Origin: Halomonas cupida | GTDB lineage: Bacteria > Pseudomonadota > Gammaproteobacteria > Pseudomonadales > Halomonadaceae | Direction: 5' to 3' | DNA: 64,000 nucleotides | Assembly: GCF_900142755.1 (NCBI RefSeq) | Contig: NZ_FRCA01000001.1 | Location: forward strand, 693,281-757,280 | Part shown: piece by piece, positions 17,041 through 25,413 of the stretch | Numbering within the stretch: the first letter of the stretch is position 1 | How the letters are laid out: each line of letters opens with the position of its first letter | Notes under the pieces: generated by a model | Seen by the model: the letters and a program-made list of their open reading frames with translations, nothing else | Database searches by the model: none | Told to the model about the DNA's origin: nothing | Made by a program: the position numbers and the translations under genes

Positions 17041-17970
17041 ATGCGTCAGGAATTCGGACTGCATATCAAGAGCTGGTTGCGGGTGCGACATATGCTGTTG
17101 CTGGTCGCCCTGGAACAGAGTGGCAACATGCACAACGCGGCGCGTCAGCTGAATATCAGCCAACCCGCCGCGAGCAAGATGCTCAAGGATATTGAGGGTT
17201 TTCTCGGTACCACACTGTTCAGCCGTGATCCCGGCCACATGGAGCCCAGTGATGCCGGGCAGCGGGTATTGCAGTACTGCCGCCGGGTACTCAATGACAC
17301 GGACCGCTTGATCGAGGATCTGGCGTCGATGCGTGAAGGTGGTTTCGGCAAGCTTTCGCTGGGCACGGTGCCCGGTGCGGCGCCAGTGATGCTGCCGAGA
17401 GCCATCCAGGCACTCAAGCAGCGCCGCCCCCGGCTGGCCGTCAGTCTGTTCGAGAATTCCAGTGATCGCCTGCTGGTGGACCTCGAATACCATCTACTCG
17501 ATGTGGTGATCGGTCGCTTTACCGACCCCGCGCAGCGACACCTGTTCGATTTCCAGCCGCTCAACGAGGAGCCGGTATCGGTGGTGGCCCGGCTGAATCA
17601 TCCCTTGAGCCGGACGCCACCTGAGCTTGCGGAACTGGTTCGCTGGCCCTGGGTGTTGCACCCCATGAGCAGCCCCATGCGTGGGTTGTTCGAAACGGCG
17701 TTGGCCGAAGCCGGTGTGCCCTCGCCACGCAATGTGGTGGAGACCACCTCGACTCAGGCCACGCTGCAATTGGTCGCTTCTTCCGATACCCTCTCGATCC
17801 TGCCCAGCTCGATTCTCAGAACCACCTTTTCGGATGGCCGTTTCTCCATACTGCCACTGGATATCGGTGCTCCCCTTGGCCATTACGGGGCGATGACCCG
17901 CAAGGGGGAAGCCCTTTCCGAGGTGGTGGAGGAGTTCATTGATCTGCTGCGTGCTTCCGAACCGCGGTGA
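17041..17970 (+). CDS. LysR-family regulator of the sugar-acid operon (GbpR-like)
   Basis: This 309-residue regulator has a winged helix at about residues 13-75 (AARQLNISQPAASKMLKDIE) and a periplasmic-binding-like effector domain after residue 95. The sequence resembles GbpR/PcaQ-type LysR proteins that respond to sugars or aromatic acids. It is divergent from the nine-gene operon and therefore the natural candidate for its activator. Confidence 0.88.
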   Translation: MRQEFGLHIKSWLRVRHMLLLVALEQSGNMHNAARQLNISQPAASKMLKDIEGFLGTTLFSRDPGHMEPSDAGQRVLQYCRRVLNDTDRLIEDLASMREGGFGKLSLGTVPGAAPVMLPRAIQALKQRRPRLAVSLFENSSDRLLVDLEYHLLDVVIGRFTDPAQRHLFDFQPLNEEPVSVVARLNHPLSRTPPELAELVRWPWVLHPMSSPMRGLFETALAEAGVPSPRNVVETTSTQATLQLVASSDTLSILPSSILRTTFSDGRFSILPLDIGAPLGHYGAMTRKGEALSEVVEEFIDLLRASEPR

Positions 17971-18043
17971 TATATGCGACCTGGATCAGCGGTGACCTTT
18001 TTTGGGGTATGCTGACGGTGAGTACGTTCAGCAAGGAGGTCCC

Positions 18044-18634
18044 ATGTCCGTACATGACAAACGGAAACATTTCGATGGGCGCCCCATGGCGTGGAAGCCT
18101 GCGGTACTGGTGCTTGCACTGGCCATGTTCAGTGGCTCGGCGGTGGCCGGCAATGGCAATGGGCAGGGCCACGGTAATGGCCAGGGTCAGGGCCAGGGCC
18201 AGGGCCAGGGCCAGGGCCAGGGCCAGGGCCAGGGCAATGGACCCGAGCGCGTTCAATCCCAGGGGCATGGCGGTGGTAATCCGCACCATAACGATGATCG
18301 TCGTGACCATGATCGCGACAGTCATGACCATGGCTCACAGAGGCATGACGGGGACATCGACATCAACCTGGTACATGGCGATATTCGCGATGTCTTCCAC
18401 GATCACCGCGACTGGATCGATGGGCCCGGGGAGTCGTTGCCGCCGGGAATTCGCCAGAACCTTGCCCGTGGCAAGCCATTGCCGCCGGGAATTGCCAAGC
18501 GTGTCGATAGCCGCTTCCGGGATGTTCTGCCTCATTACGATGGCTATGAATGGTGGGTTGCGGGGACGACCGCCATTCTGGTGAACGCCACCAACAACAT
18601 CATCGAGGATGTGGTTGAGGACATCTTCTACTGA
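18044..18634 (+). CDS. CigR/RcnB-like exported protein with Gln-Gly repeat
   Basis: This 196-residue protein starts at ATG 18044 behind a perfect AAGGAGGT. A signal peptide ends near GSAVAG (about residue 35). It is followed by a low-complexity Gln-Gly run encoded by nine 6-bp repeats, a His/Asp-rich segment, and a C-terminal domain. The C-terminal domain carries two LPPGI motifs (SLPPGIRQNLARGKPLPPGI) and LPHYDGYEWW..GTTAILVNA, the pattern of CigR-type anti-virulence or RcnB-like proteins. It should be periplasmic. Its function here is unknown, and it stands alone downstream of the LysR gene. Confidence 0.78.
   Translation: MSVHDKRKHFDGRPMAWKPAVLVLALAMFSGSAVAGNGNGQGHGNGQGQGQGQGQGQGQGQGQGNGPERVQSQGHGGGNPHHNDDRRDHDRDSHDHGSQRHDGDIDINLVHGDIRDVFHDHRDWIDGPGESLPPGIRQNLARGKPLPPGIAKRVDSRFRDVLPHYDGYEWWVAGTTAILVNATNNIIEDVVEDIFY
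18182..18235 (+). repeat. 6-bp in-frame tandem repeat (CAGGGC)9
   Basis: One CAGGGT and eight CAGGGC units lie inside the CigR-like gene and encode alternating Gln-Gly. As the unit is a multiple of three, changes in copy number would lengthen or shorten the linker without a frameshift. Confidence 0.95.
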
Positions 18635-18791
18635 GATGCGGTCTCGGCGATTGGTTGCGGGTGTCGATGGTGATACCTGACGCCGGGGCCATGATATTTC
18701 TCATGCAGGGCGCACAGTTGGCACATTCAGGGCTCCCCAATGGCCGCTGGAATTGGCACTATGTAGCCAATACCACTGTTGGGGAGTATTG

Positions 18792-19286
18792 ATGGCCTGG
18801 ATGTTGGTCATGGGCAGCGTCATGCTGTCCGTCGTTGTTTGCCTTGGATGGGCCGGCTGGGCACTGGGACGCTGGTGCCTGGGACGCTTGAGTTCGTCTT
18901 CTGCGCCACCGAAGAAGCCCACGTCTCATCGGACCCCGACACCCAGCAAGCGTCAACCGACGGCTCGTCGCAAGACGAGTTCAACGCGCAGCAGCACGTC
19001 GCGCTCGACAGCTGGCAAGGCTGACGCCGAGCCTTCTCCACCCTGGGGGCTGACCCGCCTGTTGGCGTCCTGTCGTGCTGCGCTGCCATTGGGATTGCTC
19101 GTGCTGTTCCTGTTCGGTGGTGCTCGCCTGGCCGAGGTGGGTATGCAGTCGAGCAGCCAGAGTGTGCCGGATGGCTATCACAAGGTGGTTGCGGTGCTGG
19201 GCTGGACGGCGTCCTTGACCCTGTTGCTGGCGGTATTGTCGTTGCTGGCCAGTTGGCGCATCGCCTGGTACGAAGCGCGCCAGTAG
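18792..19286 (+). CDS. Hypothetical two-to-three-helix membrane protein
   Basis: I do not recognise this 164-residue protein. A hydrophobic helix at residues 1-28 is followed by a strongly basic, Ser/Thr/Pro/Lys-rich linker (about residues 35-80). Two more hydrophobic segments lie near 92-110 and 130-155. ATG 18792 has GGGGAG 7 bases upstream. The linker composition suggests a disordered cytoplasmic or envelope segment. No neighbour explains it. Confidence 0.65.
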   Translation: MAWMLVMGSVMLSVVVCLGWAGWALGRWCLGRLSSSSAPPKKPTSHRTPTPSKRQPTARRKTSSTRSSTSRSTAGKADAEPSPPWGLTRLLASCRAALPLGLLVLFLFGGARLAEVGMQSSSQSVPDGYHKVVAVLGWTASLTLLLAVLSLLASWRIAWYEARQ

Positions 19287-19401
19287 CTACTGTGCTTGCT
19301 GGTGGGTCTTTTCCCTCCTTGCTTCTCTCTCCCTTGCAGGGTGATCTATGCTGATGTGATCGCAGGCGCTTCAGTGGAAGCGAGGTGCCTGAGGCCTGAT
19401 A

Positions 19402-19490
19402 TGACCAACAACACAAGCGGCACAACAACAGTTGGCACAACAGGAATTGGCAGAACAAAGTGGTACAACAACAGCAACCGCTCATCACGC
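19402..19490 (+). repeat. Imperfect ~15-bp tandem repeats upstream of ggt
   Basis: Four diverged units of the GGCACAACAACAGTT type lie in the 245-bp gap before the gamma-glutamyltranspeptidase gene. They are A/C-rich and would sit in its untranslated leader. Confidence 0.6.
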
Positions 19491-19531
19491 TGGGTATCTG
19501 CCTGACGATGCCTGGCGCACAAGGAGACGTG

Positions 19532-21373
19532 ATGAAGTCCGTAACGCCTATTCGATATCTGTTCTCGGCCCGCGCCATCCAGCAGGGAGCTTTACTGTTG
19601 GGTTGCCTTGCTCTGGGTGCCTCCAGTGCTCTGGCCGCCGACTTCCAATACACCAGACCGGCGATTTCTCCAGAGGGAGGCTCCGGTTTCGAAGAGAAGC
19701 CGGGCTGGTCAACGACCAGTTTTGCTGTGGCGGCAGCCAATCCTCTGGCCACGGACGCCGGCTACCAGGTGTTGAAGGCCGGCGGCTCGGCCATTGATGC
19801 CGCCATTGCCGTCCAGATGGTACTGACACTGGTGGAACCCCAGTCCAGTGGCATTGGAGGAGGCGCCTTCCTGATGCTGTATGACGGCGACCAGGTGCAT
19901 GCCTATGACGGGCGAGAAATGGCTCCTGGTGCGGTTGATGAGACGCTGCTCCTCGATGCCGATGGTCAGCCGCTGGATTTCATGACTGCCGTGGAGAGTG
20001 GGCGATCGGTGGGCGTGCCCGGTACTGTCCGCATGCTCGAGATGGCCCATGAAGCGCATGGCAAGCTACCCTGGAAGGACCTGTTCGAGCCAGCCATTCG
20101 ACTGGCGACCGAAGGGTTCGCGGTGAGTCCCAGGCTGCATCAGAGCATTGCCTCGACCCCGTCGCTGGCTGAGGATTCGATTGCTGCGGAGTTCTATTTC
20201 GATGCTGATGGGCAACCGTTGGCGGAAGGCACGATGCTGAAGAACCCGGCTCTGGCCGAGATTCTGACCCGAATCAGCGAGGACGGCAGTTCTGCGCTCC
20301 ACACCGGAGATATCGCCAGCGAACTGGTCGCCCGGGTACAGCAACATCCGGAAATGCCCGGCGAGCTGAGTCTCGAGGACCTTGCCGGCTACACCGCTGT
20401 GGAGCGAGAGCCACTCTGCAACGATTGGCTGGAATACGAAGTCTGTGGTTTTCCGCCGCCGTCGTCTGGACATCTGACGGTGATGCAGATCCTTGGCATG
20501 ATGGCCGAACGTCCCCCTATCGAGACTGCCATCCATGAGGGCATACCGACAGTAGAATGGCTGCATCCCTTCCTCGAGGCATCGCGGCTGGCCTTTGCCG
20601 ATCGGGGGCGTTATATCGGCGACCCCGATTTTGTCGAGGCCCCGGGAGGTAACTGGAACAGCATGCTTGATCCTGGTTATCTGGCCAGTCGGGCCGAGTT
20701 GATCGGTGACAGGAGCATGGGGAGCGGAGGTGCGGAGCCCGGTAATCCCGGCCCCTTGATGACCAGTTGGGCCAGTCAGCCTGAGCAACCGGAACATGGC
20801 ACCAGTCACATCAGCATTGTCGATGCCGAGGGACAGGCCATTGCCATGACCACTACCATCGAGCAGGGGTTCGGCTCAAGGATCATGGCCAACGGTGGAA
20901 CCGGGCTGGCGGGTGGCTACTTGCTCAACAACGAATTGACGGACTTCTCCTTTGCGCCGACCGACGACGAAGGCACACCGATTGCCAATCGAGTTCAGCC
21001 GGGCAAGCGGCCGCGTTCGAGCATGAGCCCGACGCTGATCTTCGATGGTGAAAGCGGCGACCTGGTGGCCAGTCTTGGGTCGCCTGGCGGGGCCGCGATC
21101 ATCCACTACACCGCCCAGGCCATGGACGGCATGCTCAATCGCGACCTGAATGCTCAGGAAGCCCTGAATCTACCCCATGCCATTACCCTTGGAGACACCG
21201 TCTATCTGGAGGAGGAGCGCTTCCCTGAAGCGACCTTCCGCGATCTGCAGGGACTTGGTCATGAGGTTGAGCCTCGCGAGTTGACCAGTGGCCTGCAGGC
21301 ATTGCGAGTGACCGAGGACGGCTTCTTTGGCGGGGCCGACCCGCGGCGTGAAGGCATAGTGCTGGGAGATTAG
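19532..21373 (+). CDS. ggt: Gamma-glutamyltranspeptidase
   Basis: This periplasmic Ntn hydrolase removes or transfers the gamma-glutamyl group of glutathione and related compounds. The 613-residue precursor has a signal peptide ending near SSALAAD (about residue 32). The large-subunit region carries GGSAIDAAIAVQ and GIGGGAFLMLYD. The autoprocessing site is HGTSHISIVD, where Thr424 becomes the catalytic N-terminus of the small subunit. The later SSMSPTLIF and GSPGG are also conserved. ATG 19532 with AAGGAG is chosen over 19460. Confidence 0.94.
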   Translation: MKSVTPIRYLFSARAIQQGALLLGCLALGASSALAADFQYTRPAISPEGGSGFEEKPGWSTTSFAVAAANPLATDAGYQVLKAGGSAIDAAIAVQMVLTLVEPQSSGIGGGAFLMLYDGDQVHAYDGREMAPGAVDETLLLDADGQPLDFMTAVESGRSVGVPGTVRMLEMAHEAHGKLPWKDLFEPAIRLATEGFAVSPRLHQSIASTPSLAEDSIAAEFYFDADGQPLAEGTMLKNPALAEILTRISEDGSSALHTGDIASELVARVQQHPEMPGELSLEDLAGYTAVEREPLCNDWLEYEVCGFPPPSSGHLTVMQILGMMAERPPIETAIHEGIPTVEWLHPFLEASRLAFADRGRYIGDPDFVEAPGGNWNSMLDPGYLASRAELIGDRSMGSGGAEPGNPGPLMTSWASQPEQPEHGTSHISIVDAEGQAIAMTTTIEQGFGSRIMANGGTGLAGGYLLNNELTDFSFAPTDDEGTPIANRVQPGKRPRSSMSPTLIFDGESGDLVASLGSPGGAAIIHYTAQAMDGMLNRDLNAQEALNLPHAITLGDTVYLEEERFPEATFRDLQGLGHEVEPRELTSGLQALRVTEDGFFGGADPRREGIVLGD

Positions 21374-21384
21374 TACTGGGCGAT

Positions 21385-21557
21385 TATTAACCCGGCATGC
21401 CTTCATGTTGGGTTGATTGCGGCACAGGGACGTGCCGCCGTCGGCCATCAGGCCTACGCGAGACCGCACCACACCAGCAGATCCGCGCATCTGCGCCAGT
21501 GTGGTGCGGACGACAATCAAATCGATCAGGATGAGCTATTTGATTGCCATGTTAATA
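21385..21557 (+). repeat. 173-bp multi-hairpin repeat, copy C, with flanking 13-bp direct repeat
   Basis: This complete copy is flanked by a perfect direct repeat, TAGTACTGGGCGA, at 21371-21383 and 21556-21568. It has the same five hairpins as copy B. The termini TTAACCCGGCAT and, on the other strand, TTAACATGGCAA are imperfect inverted repeats. Confidence 0.95.
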
Positions 21558-21608
21558 GTACTGGGCGAATAGTGATGGATGATTGAGCCTCACTGCATGA
21601 ATGACGGG

Positions 21609-21637
21609 CGCCGCCTTTCGGGGCGGCGTTCTTGTTT
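21609..21637 (+). terminator. Rho-independent terminator downstream of ggt
   Basis: The stem CGCCGCC/GGCGGCG with a 6-base loop is followed by TTCTTGTTT on the plus strand. It lies beyond repeat copy C, so a ggt transcript would include the repeat. Confidence 0.8.
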
Positions 21638-21650
21638 ATGCTCGAGACGG

Positions 21651-23540
21651 TCAGCTGTCGGCCAGCCAATGGCGCAGCTTGAGCAGCAACAAGGCACCGT
21701 CACCCAATTGTCGCCTTTCATCCAGCAATGCTGTCAGATGATCTGGACGGTCGGTGATGATGCCATCCACGCCGATATCGAGCAGTCGCGCCATTTGCCC
21801 TGGCTGGTTGACGGTCCAGGCAAGGAGTTGGTAACCCGACTGGTGAGCGCGCTCGACTTCCCGGTGATCGATCTGGCTGTGACGTAGCCCGAGGGCGTCG
21901 AAACGGTCGCGGGGCAGGGCACTCGGTAGCGACCATTCAGCCAGTAGAATTGACCTGGCCTCGGGGGCGGATCTGTCGATCTCGACCAGTTGTCGGTAGG
22001 ACAGGGTGGCCAGCCAGGTATCCTCGAAGATGCGAGGATTGCCGCATTGCTCCCGAGCCATGAGATCCGCGGCTTGGGCACGGCAGTCGATACGCCAGTC
22101 GCGTTCCCGTCGAAGCTCGCCCATCACCGCGTCCAGCAGTCGTCTTTCATCTCCTCGATCGGGCTTCAGCTCGATAATCAGGCTGGCACGTCCGCGCGCT
22201 GTGGCCAGCGCCTGTTGCAGGCTGGCAATGGGCTCTCCGGCGAAGGCATGGCTGAAACCACTGCCGACATCCAGCTGGGCCAGAGTCGTCCAGTCGAGGT
22301 CGGCAATGCGCCGCTGGTCGCCGATCAAACGGTTCAGGCTGGCGTCGTGGCTGAGCACCACCACACCATCAGCGGACAGCCGCACGTCGATCTCCACCAG
22401 GTCGGCGCCTTCATCCAGTGCCTGGCGTATGGCGGCGATGCTGTTCTCGGGGGCGCTCCAGGAGCTGCCTCGATGGGCAATGATCTGGACTTCGTCTCGC
22501 AGCTCCTGACGATCAATGAACAATATCGCCTGAGACAGCGCGAATACGATGACTCCTACCTCCACGGCCCAGGCAAGACGTCCCGGGTGGGCATCGGCGG
22601 GTGGTGAGGTGGGTCGGGGCTGTCGATGTGCTCGGCGCAGATACAGGCAGGTAGCCAGTAGCGCGTTGACGGCTGTGGCGGCAAAGGCCACCGCCAGGGT
22701 TACCAGAGTCACCAGACTGATCACGACCAGCATGACGGTGATGACCAGCTCGTTGTTGTCCGGCAGTTGAGTCAGCAGCGGTCCCAGTAATGCACTCAAT
22801 GCCATGGAGGCCAGTGATGGCAACAGCAGAATCACGCCGAGAGCGGAGAACACCGCTGCTGCCATAGGCGGTAGATCATGATGTGTCAGCAACATGCTGC
22901 GTTTGAGCGCTGCGATGGGGCGCAACTGCTCGAGAACGACGCAGGGCATGGCCAGCCACCAGCGCACCAGCAGGCGGCCGGCGATGATCAGCCAGGTACC
23001 GACGAGAGGGAGGCAGGTGGCAATGAAATACCAGAACGCGGGAGGCCGCATTCGGCGGACATAATAAGGGTCCAGATCGCCGAGGATTGCCTGGTGCAGT
23101 TGTGTGACAAGGAAGAGGGTGAGGGTCAGCATGGCCAGATGGCAAGCCACCTGAATCATCGACAACAGGATCAGCCACGGTAGCCGATGAACGGCCAGCC
23201 ACAGCGAGACCAACGCCTGACGGGCATGGTGGCCATGGGGCATCAGCGCGATCAGTATCATGCAGGCCTGCTGAAGATACAGCAGAGTGAGAATCAGGCA
23301 GAAGGCACCATAGGCCCATAGCAGGCCACCGGGGGACAGTAGTAGCTCCAGCGCATCGGAGGACGTGATCAGCGGCTGCCCGACCTGTGAGAGCCAGCCC
23401 GTCAGCGCCCAGGCCATGGCGGGGATCAACAGGCCCGAGGCTAGCAGCGTGAACAGTAGGTGTCCTGCCAGCAAGGGGCGAAGGTGGTCGCGCAGACTGG
23501 TAAGTACATCTCTGGTCAGAGAATTCATACGATGGAACAT
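21651..23540 (-). CDS. Membrane-anchored glycerophosphodiester phosphodiesterase
   Basis: This 629-residue protein has two parts. The N-terminal half holds about 6-8 hydrophobic helices of the glycerophosphoryl diester phosphodiesterase membrane domain. The C-terminal GDPD barrel, from about residue 375, contains the catalytic motif IIAHRGSSWSAPENS, the metal ligands in LVEIDVRLSADG and the SHDASLNRL segment. The family hydrolyses glycerophosphodiesters to glycerol-3-phosphate and an alcohol. ATG 23540 is likely; ATG 23528 is an alternative. Confidence 0.9.
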   Translation of the reverse strand: MFHRMNSLTRDVLTSLRDHLRPLLAGHLLFTLLASGLLIPAMAWALTGWLSQVGQPLITSSDALELLLSPGGLLWAYGAFCLILTLLYLQQACMILIALMPHGHHARQALVSLWLAVHRLPWLILLSMIQVACHLAMLTLTLFLVTQLHQAILGDLDPYYVRRMRPPAFWYFIATCLPLVGTWLIIAGRLLVRWWLAMPCVVLEQLRPIAALKRSMLLTHHDLPPMAAAVFSALGVILLLPSLASMALSALLGPLLTQLPDNNELVITVMLVVISLVTLVTLAVAFAATAVNALLATCLYLRRAHRQPRPTSPPADAHPGRLAWAVEVGVIVFALSQAILFIDRQELRDEVQIIAHRGSSWSAPENSIAAIRQALDEGADLVEIDVRLSADGVVVLSHDASLNRLIGDQRRIADLDWTTLAQLDVGSGFSHAFAGEPIASLQQALATARGRASLIIELKPDRGDERRLLDAVMGELRRERDWRIDCRAQAADLMAREQCGNPRIFEDTWLATLSYRQLVEIDRSAPEARSILLAEWSLPSALPRDRFDALGLRHSQIDHREVERAHQSGYQLLAWTVNQPGQMARLLDIGVDGIITDRPDHLTALLDERRQLGDGALLLLKLRHWLADS

Positions 23541-23638
23541 GGGGCTAGACTGGCACCCGAACGCTGTTCGGTAAAGTAGTGAGCGGCGAGCGCGCTGGGC
23601 CCAGGTTGTAACGCCGGCGCTTGCCGCTCGTGGCTGAC

Positions 23639-24121
23639 CTACAGCTTCAGCTTCTCCTCGGCGACCAGGATGCCGTTGTTGTCGGCATAAACCCACTGGC
23701 CGGGGGTGAAGGTGACTCCGGCGAAGGTGACCGGGATATCGCGAATCCCTTCGCCACGCTTCTCGCTTCTACGTGGGTGCGCGCCGAGTGCCTGGATACC
23801 CAGGTCGGTTTCGGCGAGGACGTCGATATCCCTCACGCAGCCGTACATCACTACGCCGGCCCAGCCGTTTCCGGCAGCCTGTTCAGCCAGCATATCGCCG
23901 AGCATCGCGCAGCGGGTGGAGCCGCCGGCGTCCACGATCAGTACGGCTCCTTCACCGGGCTCAGTGACCGCCTCCTTGACCAGGGAGTTGTCCTCGAAGC
24001 ATTTCACCGTACGTACCGGTCCGAAGAAGGCCTCGATACCGCCGAAGTTGATGAATACCGGGTCGCATACTGCGATTTCGGGGTAGGCGTCACAGATGTC
24101 GGGAGTTGCAATGCTGGTCAT
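23639..24121 (-). CDS. rraA: RraA family protein (ribonuclease E inhibitor)
   Basis: This 160-residue protein has the length of RraA, which binds RNase E and dampens mRNA decay. Motifs are [34 protein letters not shown] and the C-terminal [10 protein letters not shown]. Some close family members are instead HMG/CHA aldolases, which carry the same G..R..D site. The short length and sequence favour RraA. AGGAAG precedes ATG 24121. It is upstream of, and co-directional with, the GDPD gene. Confidence 0.9.
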   Translation of the reverse strand: MTSIATPDICDAYPEIAVCDPVFINFGGIEAFFGPVRTVKCFEDNSLVKEAVTEPGEGAVLIVDAGGSTRCAMLGDMLAEQAAGNGWAGVVMYGCVRDIDVLAETDLGIQALGAHPRRSEKRGEGIRDIPVTFAGVTFTPGQWVYADNNGILVAEEKLKL

Positions 24122-24277
24122 GATCAGCTTCCTGGCAGACTGGAGAGGGCCGGCACGAGCCTCGAGGGTGTCGAGGCTCTGTGTCGGAGCCGTTCATCTT
24201 CGTAGACCAGTATCGGCTGGCTGGCTCTCAGGGTAAAGCATGTCGGTCGAGGCCCGATGAGACGCTGGACGATCAGG

Positions 24278-25180
24278 TCAGCGAGATGCCGACGGCCAAT
24301 CCGATTGACTGCAGGCTACGGCATCATGGGCATGCAGACTTTCACCATGTACGACTCGCACGCGAAATCCCTCGACCAGTGGGTGTCGCTGCAGTGTGCG
24401 ATGCAGGCGTCGTGCGGCATCTTCGCAGAACATCAGGTTCTGGCCATTGGCCAGCGCAAAGGCCTGTTCGTCCACGCGTTTGACTGCTGTCTGCAGTGCA
24501 GTGCCCAGGGCTTTCTCTGCGCTGTCGATCAATGACGGCAGGGGGAGTGGTTCGGCATCACCCGACAGGCGCACGGATATGTGGGCCTGGCTGCGCTGGC
24601 TATGGGGTGTTGCCAGAATGCCCTGTTCACTACCCAACCAGGCGCGCACGCTTTCGTGGCTCAGAGGGATATCGACGAAATCCTCATCGAAGGCTTGCTG
24701 GATCAGTTGGCGGGCCAGAGCCGCCGAGCAGGGGCAGGTCGACGAGTAGCCGACGGTGACGCCGAGTACCGCCTCGAAGCCCCGGCTGTCCTGGCGGCAG
24801 CGCAGCGAGAAGGGGTAGGCCTTCCAGCCTGATAGAGGGCTGAGCAGCGCAGGGCGGTTGAGCAACGCCTCGCCACCAAGGTCGAGAAAGGCCGTGTTGG
24901 AGAGTCCTGCATGGCTGGCAAGGAAGGTATCCAGCACCTCGGATACCATGGATAACGTCAGTTCGTGATTTTCCAGCTCCGACAGGGCCAGATAGAGACG
25001 TGACATATGCACACCGCGCGCCTCAGGGGTGTCCAGACTCACCCCGGCTGAAGCACGACCGACAATGCTGCGCCCGGCGACGTGCAGGGGAAGGGCGATC
25101 TGCTCCATTCCCACCCAGTCCAGTGCGGTATCGATCAAGGGGCTTCCGGACGCGATATCGGGCAGTGACAGTTGTGACAT
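24278..25180 (-). CDS. folE2: GTP cyclohydrolase FolE2 (GCYH-IB)
   Basis: It converts GTP to 7,8-dihydroneopterin triphosphate for folate and for queuosine precursor synthesis. This 300-residue COG1469-type enzyme shows TPEARGVHMSRLY, the conserved cysteines in STCPCSAALARQL, and SQRSQAHISVR. The type IB enzyme works with metals other than zinc and is often switched on in zinc limitation. A good Zur box lies 39-55 bp upstream. ATG 25180 is supported by family alignment, and longer readings would cross the Zur site. Confidence 0.93.
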   Translation of the reverse strand: MSQLSLPDIASGSPLIDTALDWVGMEQIALPLHVAGRSIVGRASAGVSLDTPEARGVHMSRLYLALSELENHELTLSMVSEVLDTFLASHAGLSNTAFLDLGGEALLNRPALLSPLSGWKAYPFSLRCRQDSRGFEAVLGVTVGYSSTCPCSAALARQLIQQAFDEDFVDIPLSHESVRAWLGSEQGILATPHSQRSQAHISVRLSGDAEPLPLPSLIDSAEKALGTALQTAVKRVDEQAFALANGQNLMFCEDAARRLHRTLQRHPLVEGFRVRVVHGESLHAHDAVACSQSDWPSASR

Positions 25181-25218
25181 GGTATTCCCGTCGATGATGG
25201 TGAAGGCATGGTATGGTA

Positions 25219-25235
25219 CGTAATAACATAACATT
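25219..25235 (-). promoter_or_regulatory. Probable Zur box upstream of folE2
   Basis: On the folE2 strand the site reads AATGTTATGTTATTACG. It matches the gammaproteobacterial Zur consensus AATGTTATAWTATAACATT at most positions (GTTAT..TATNAC core). Its place just upstream of folE2, a classic Zur target, supports the call. Confidence 0.75.
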
Positions 25236-25345
25236 AAGTCCATCATGACGGTGAACAGGGAAGTGCGGGAACATCCGGATGGATGAATTTTCGGCAAGGA
25301 GTAATCAGAAGGTGGGGATCAGAAGACAGCAGGGATGAGGTGAAA

Positions 25346-25371
25346 GAAGCGTGGCTCGAAAGCCACGCTTC
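25346..25371 (-). terminator. Terminator of the alcohol dehydrogenase gene
   Basis: A perfect 11-bp stem, GAAGCGTGGCT/AGCCACGCTTC, with a 4-base loop lies 43 bp beyond the stop of the minus-strand dehydrogenase gene. In that direction it is followed by CTTTC. Confidence 0.7.
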
Positions 25372-25413
25372 AAAGGTTCAACTCTGGGGTTCAACTCTGG
25401 CGGGCCATGGCGA

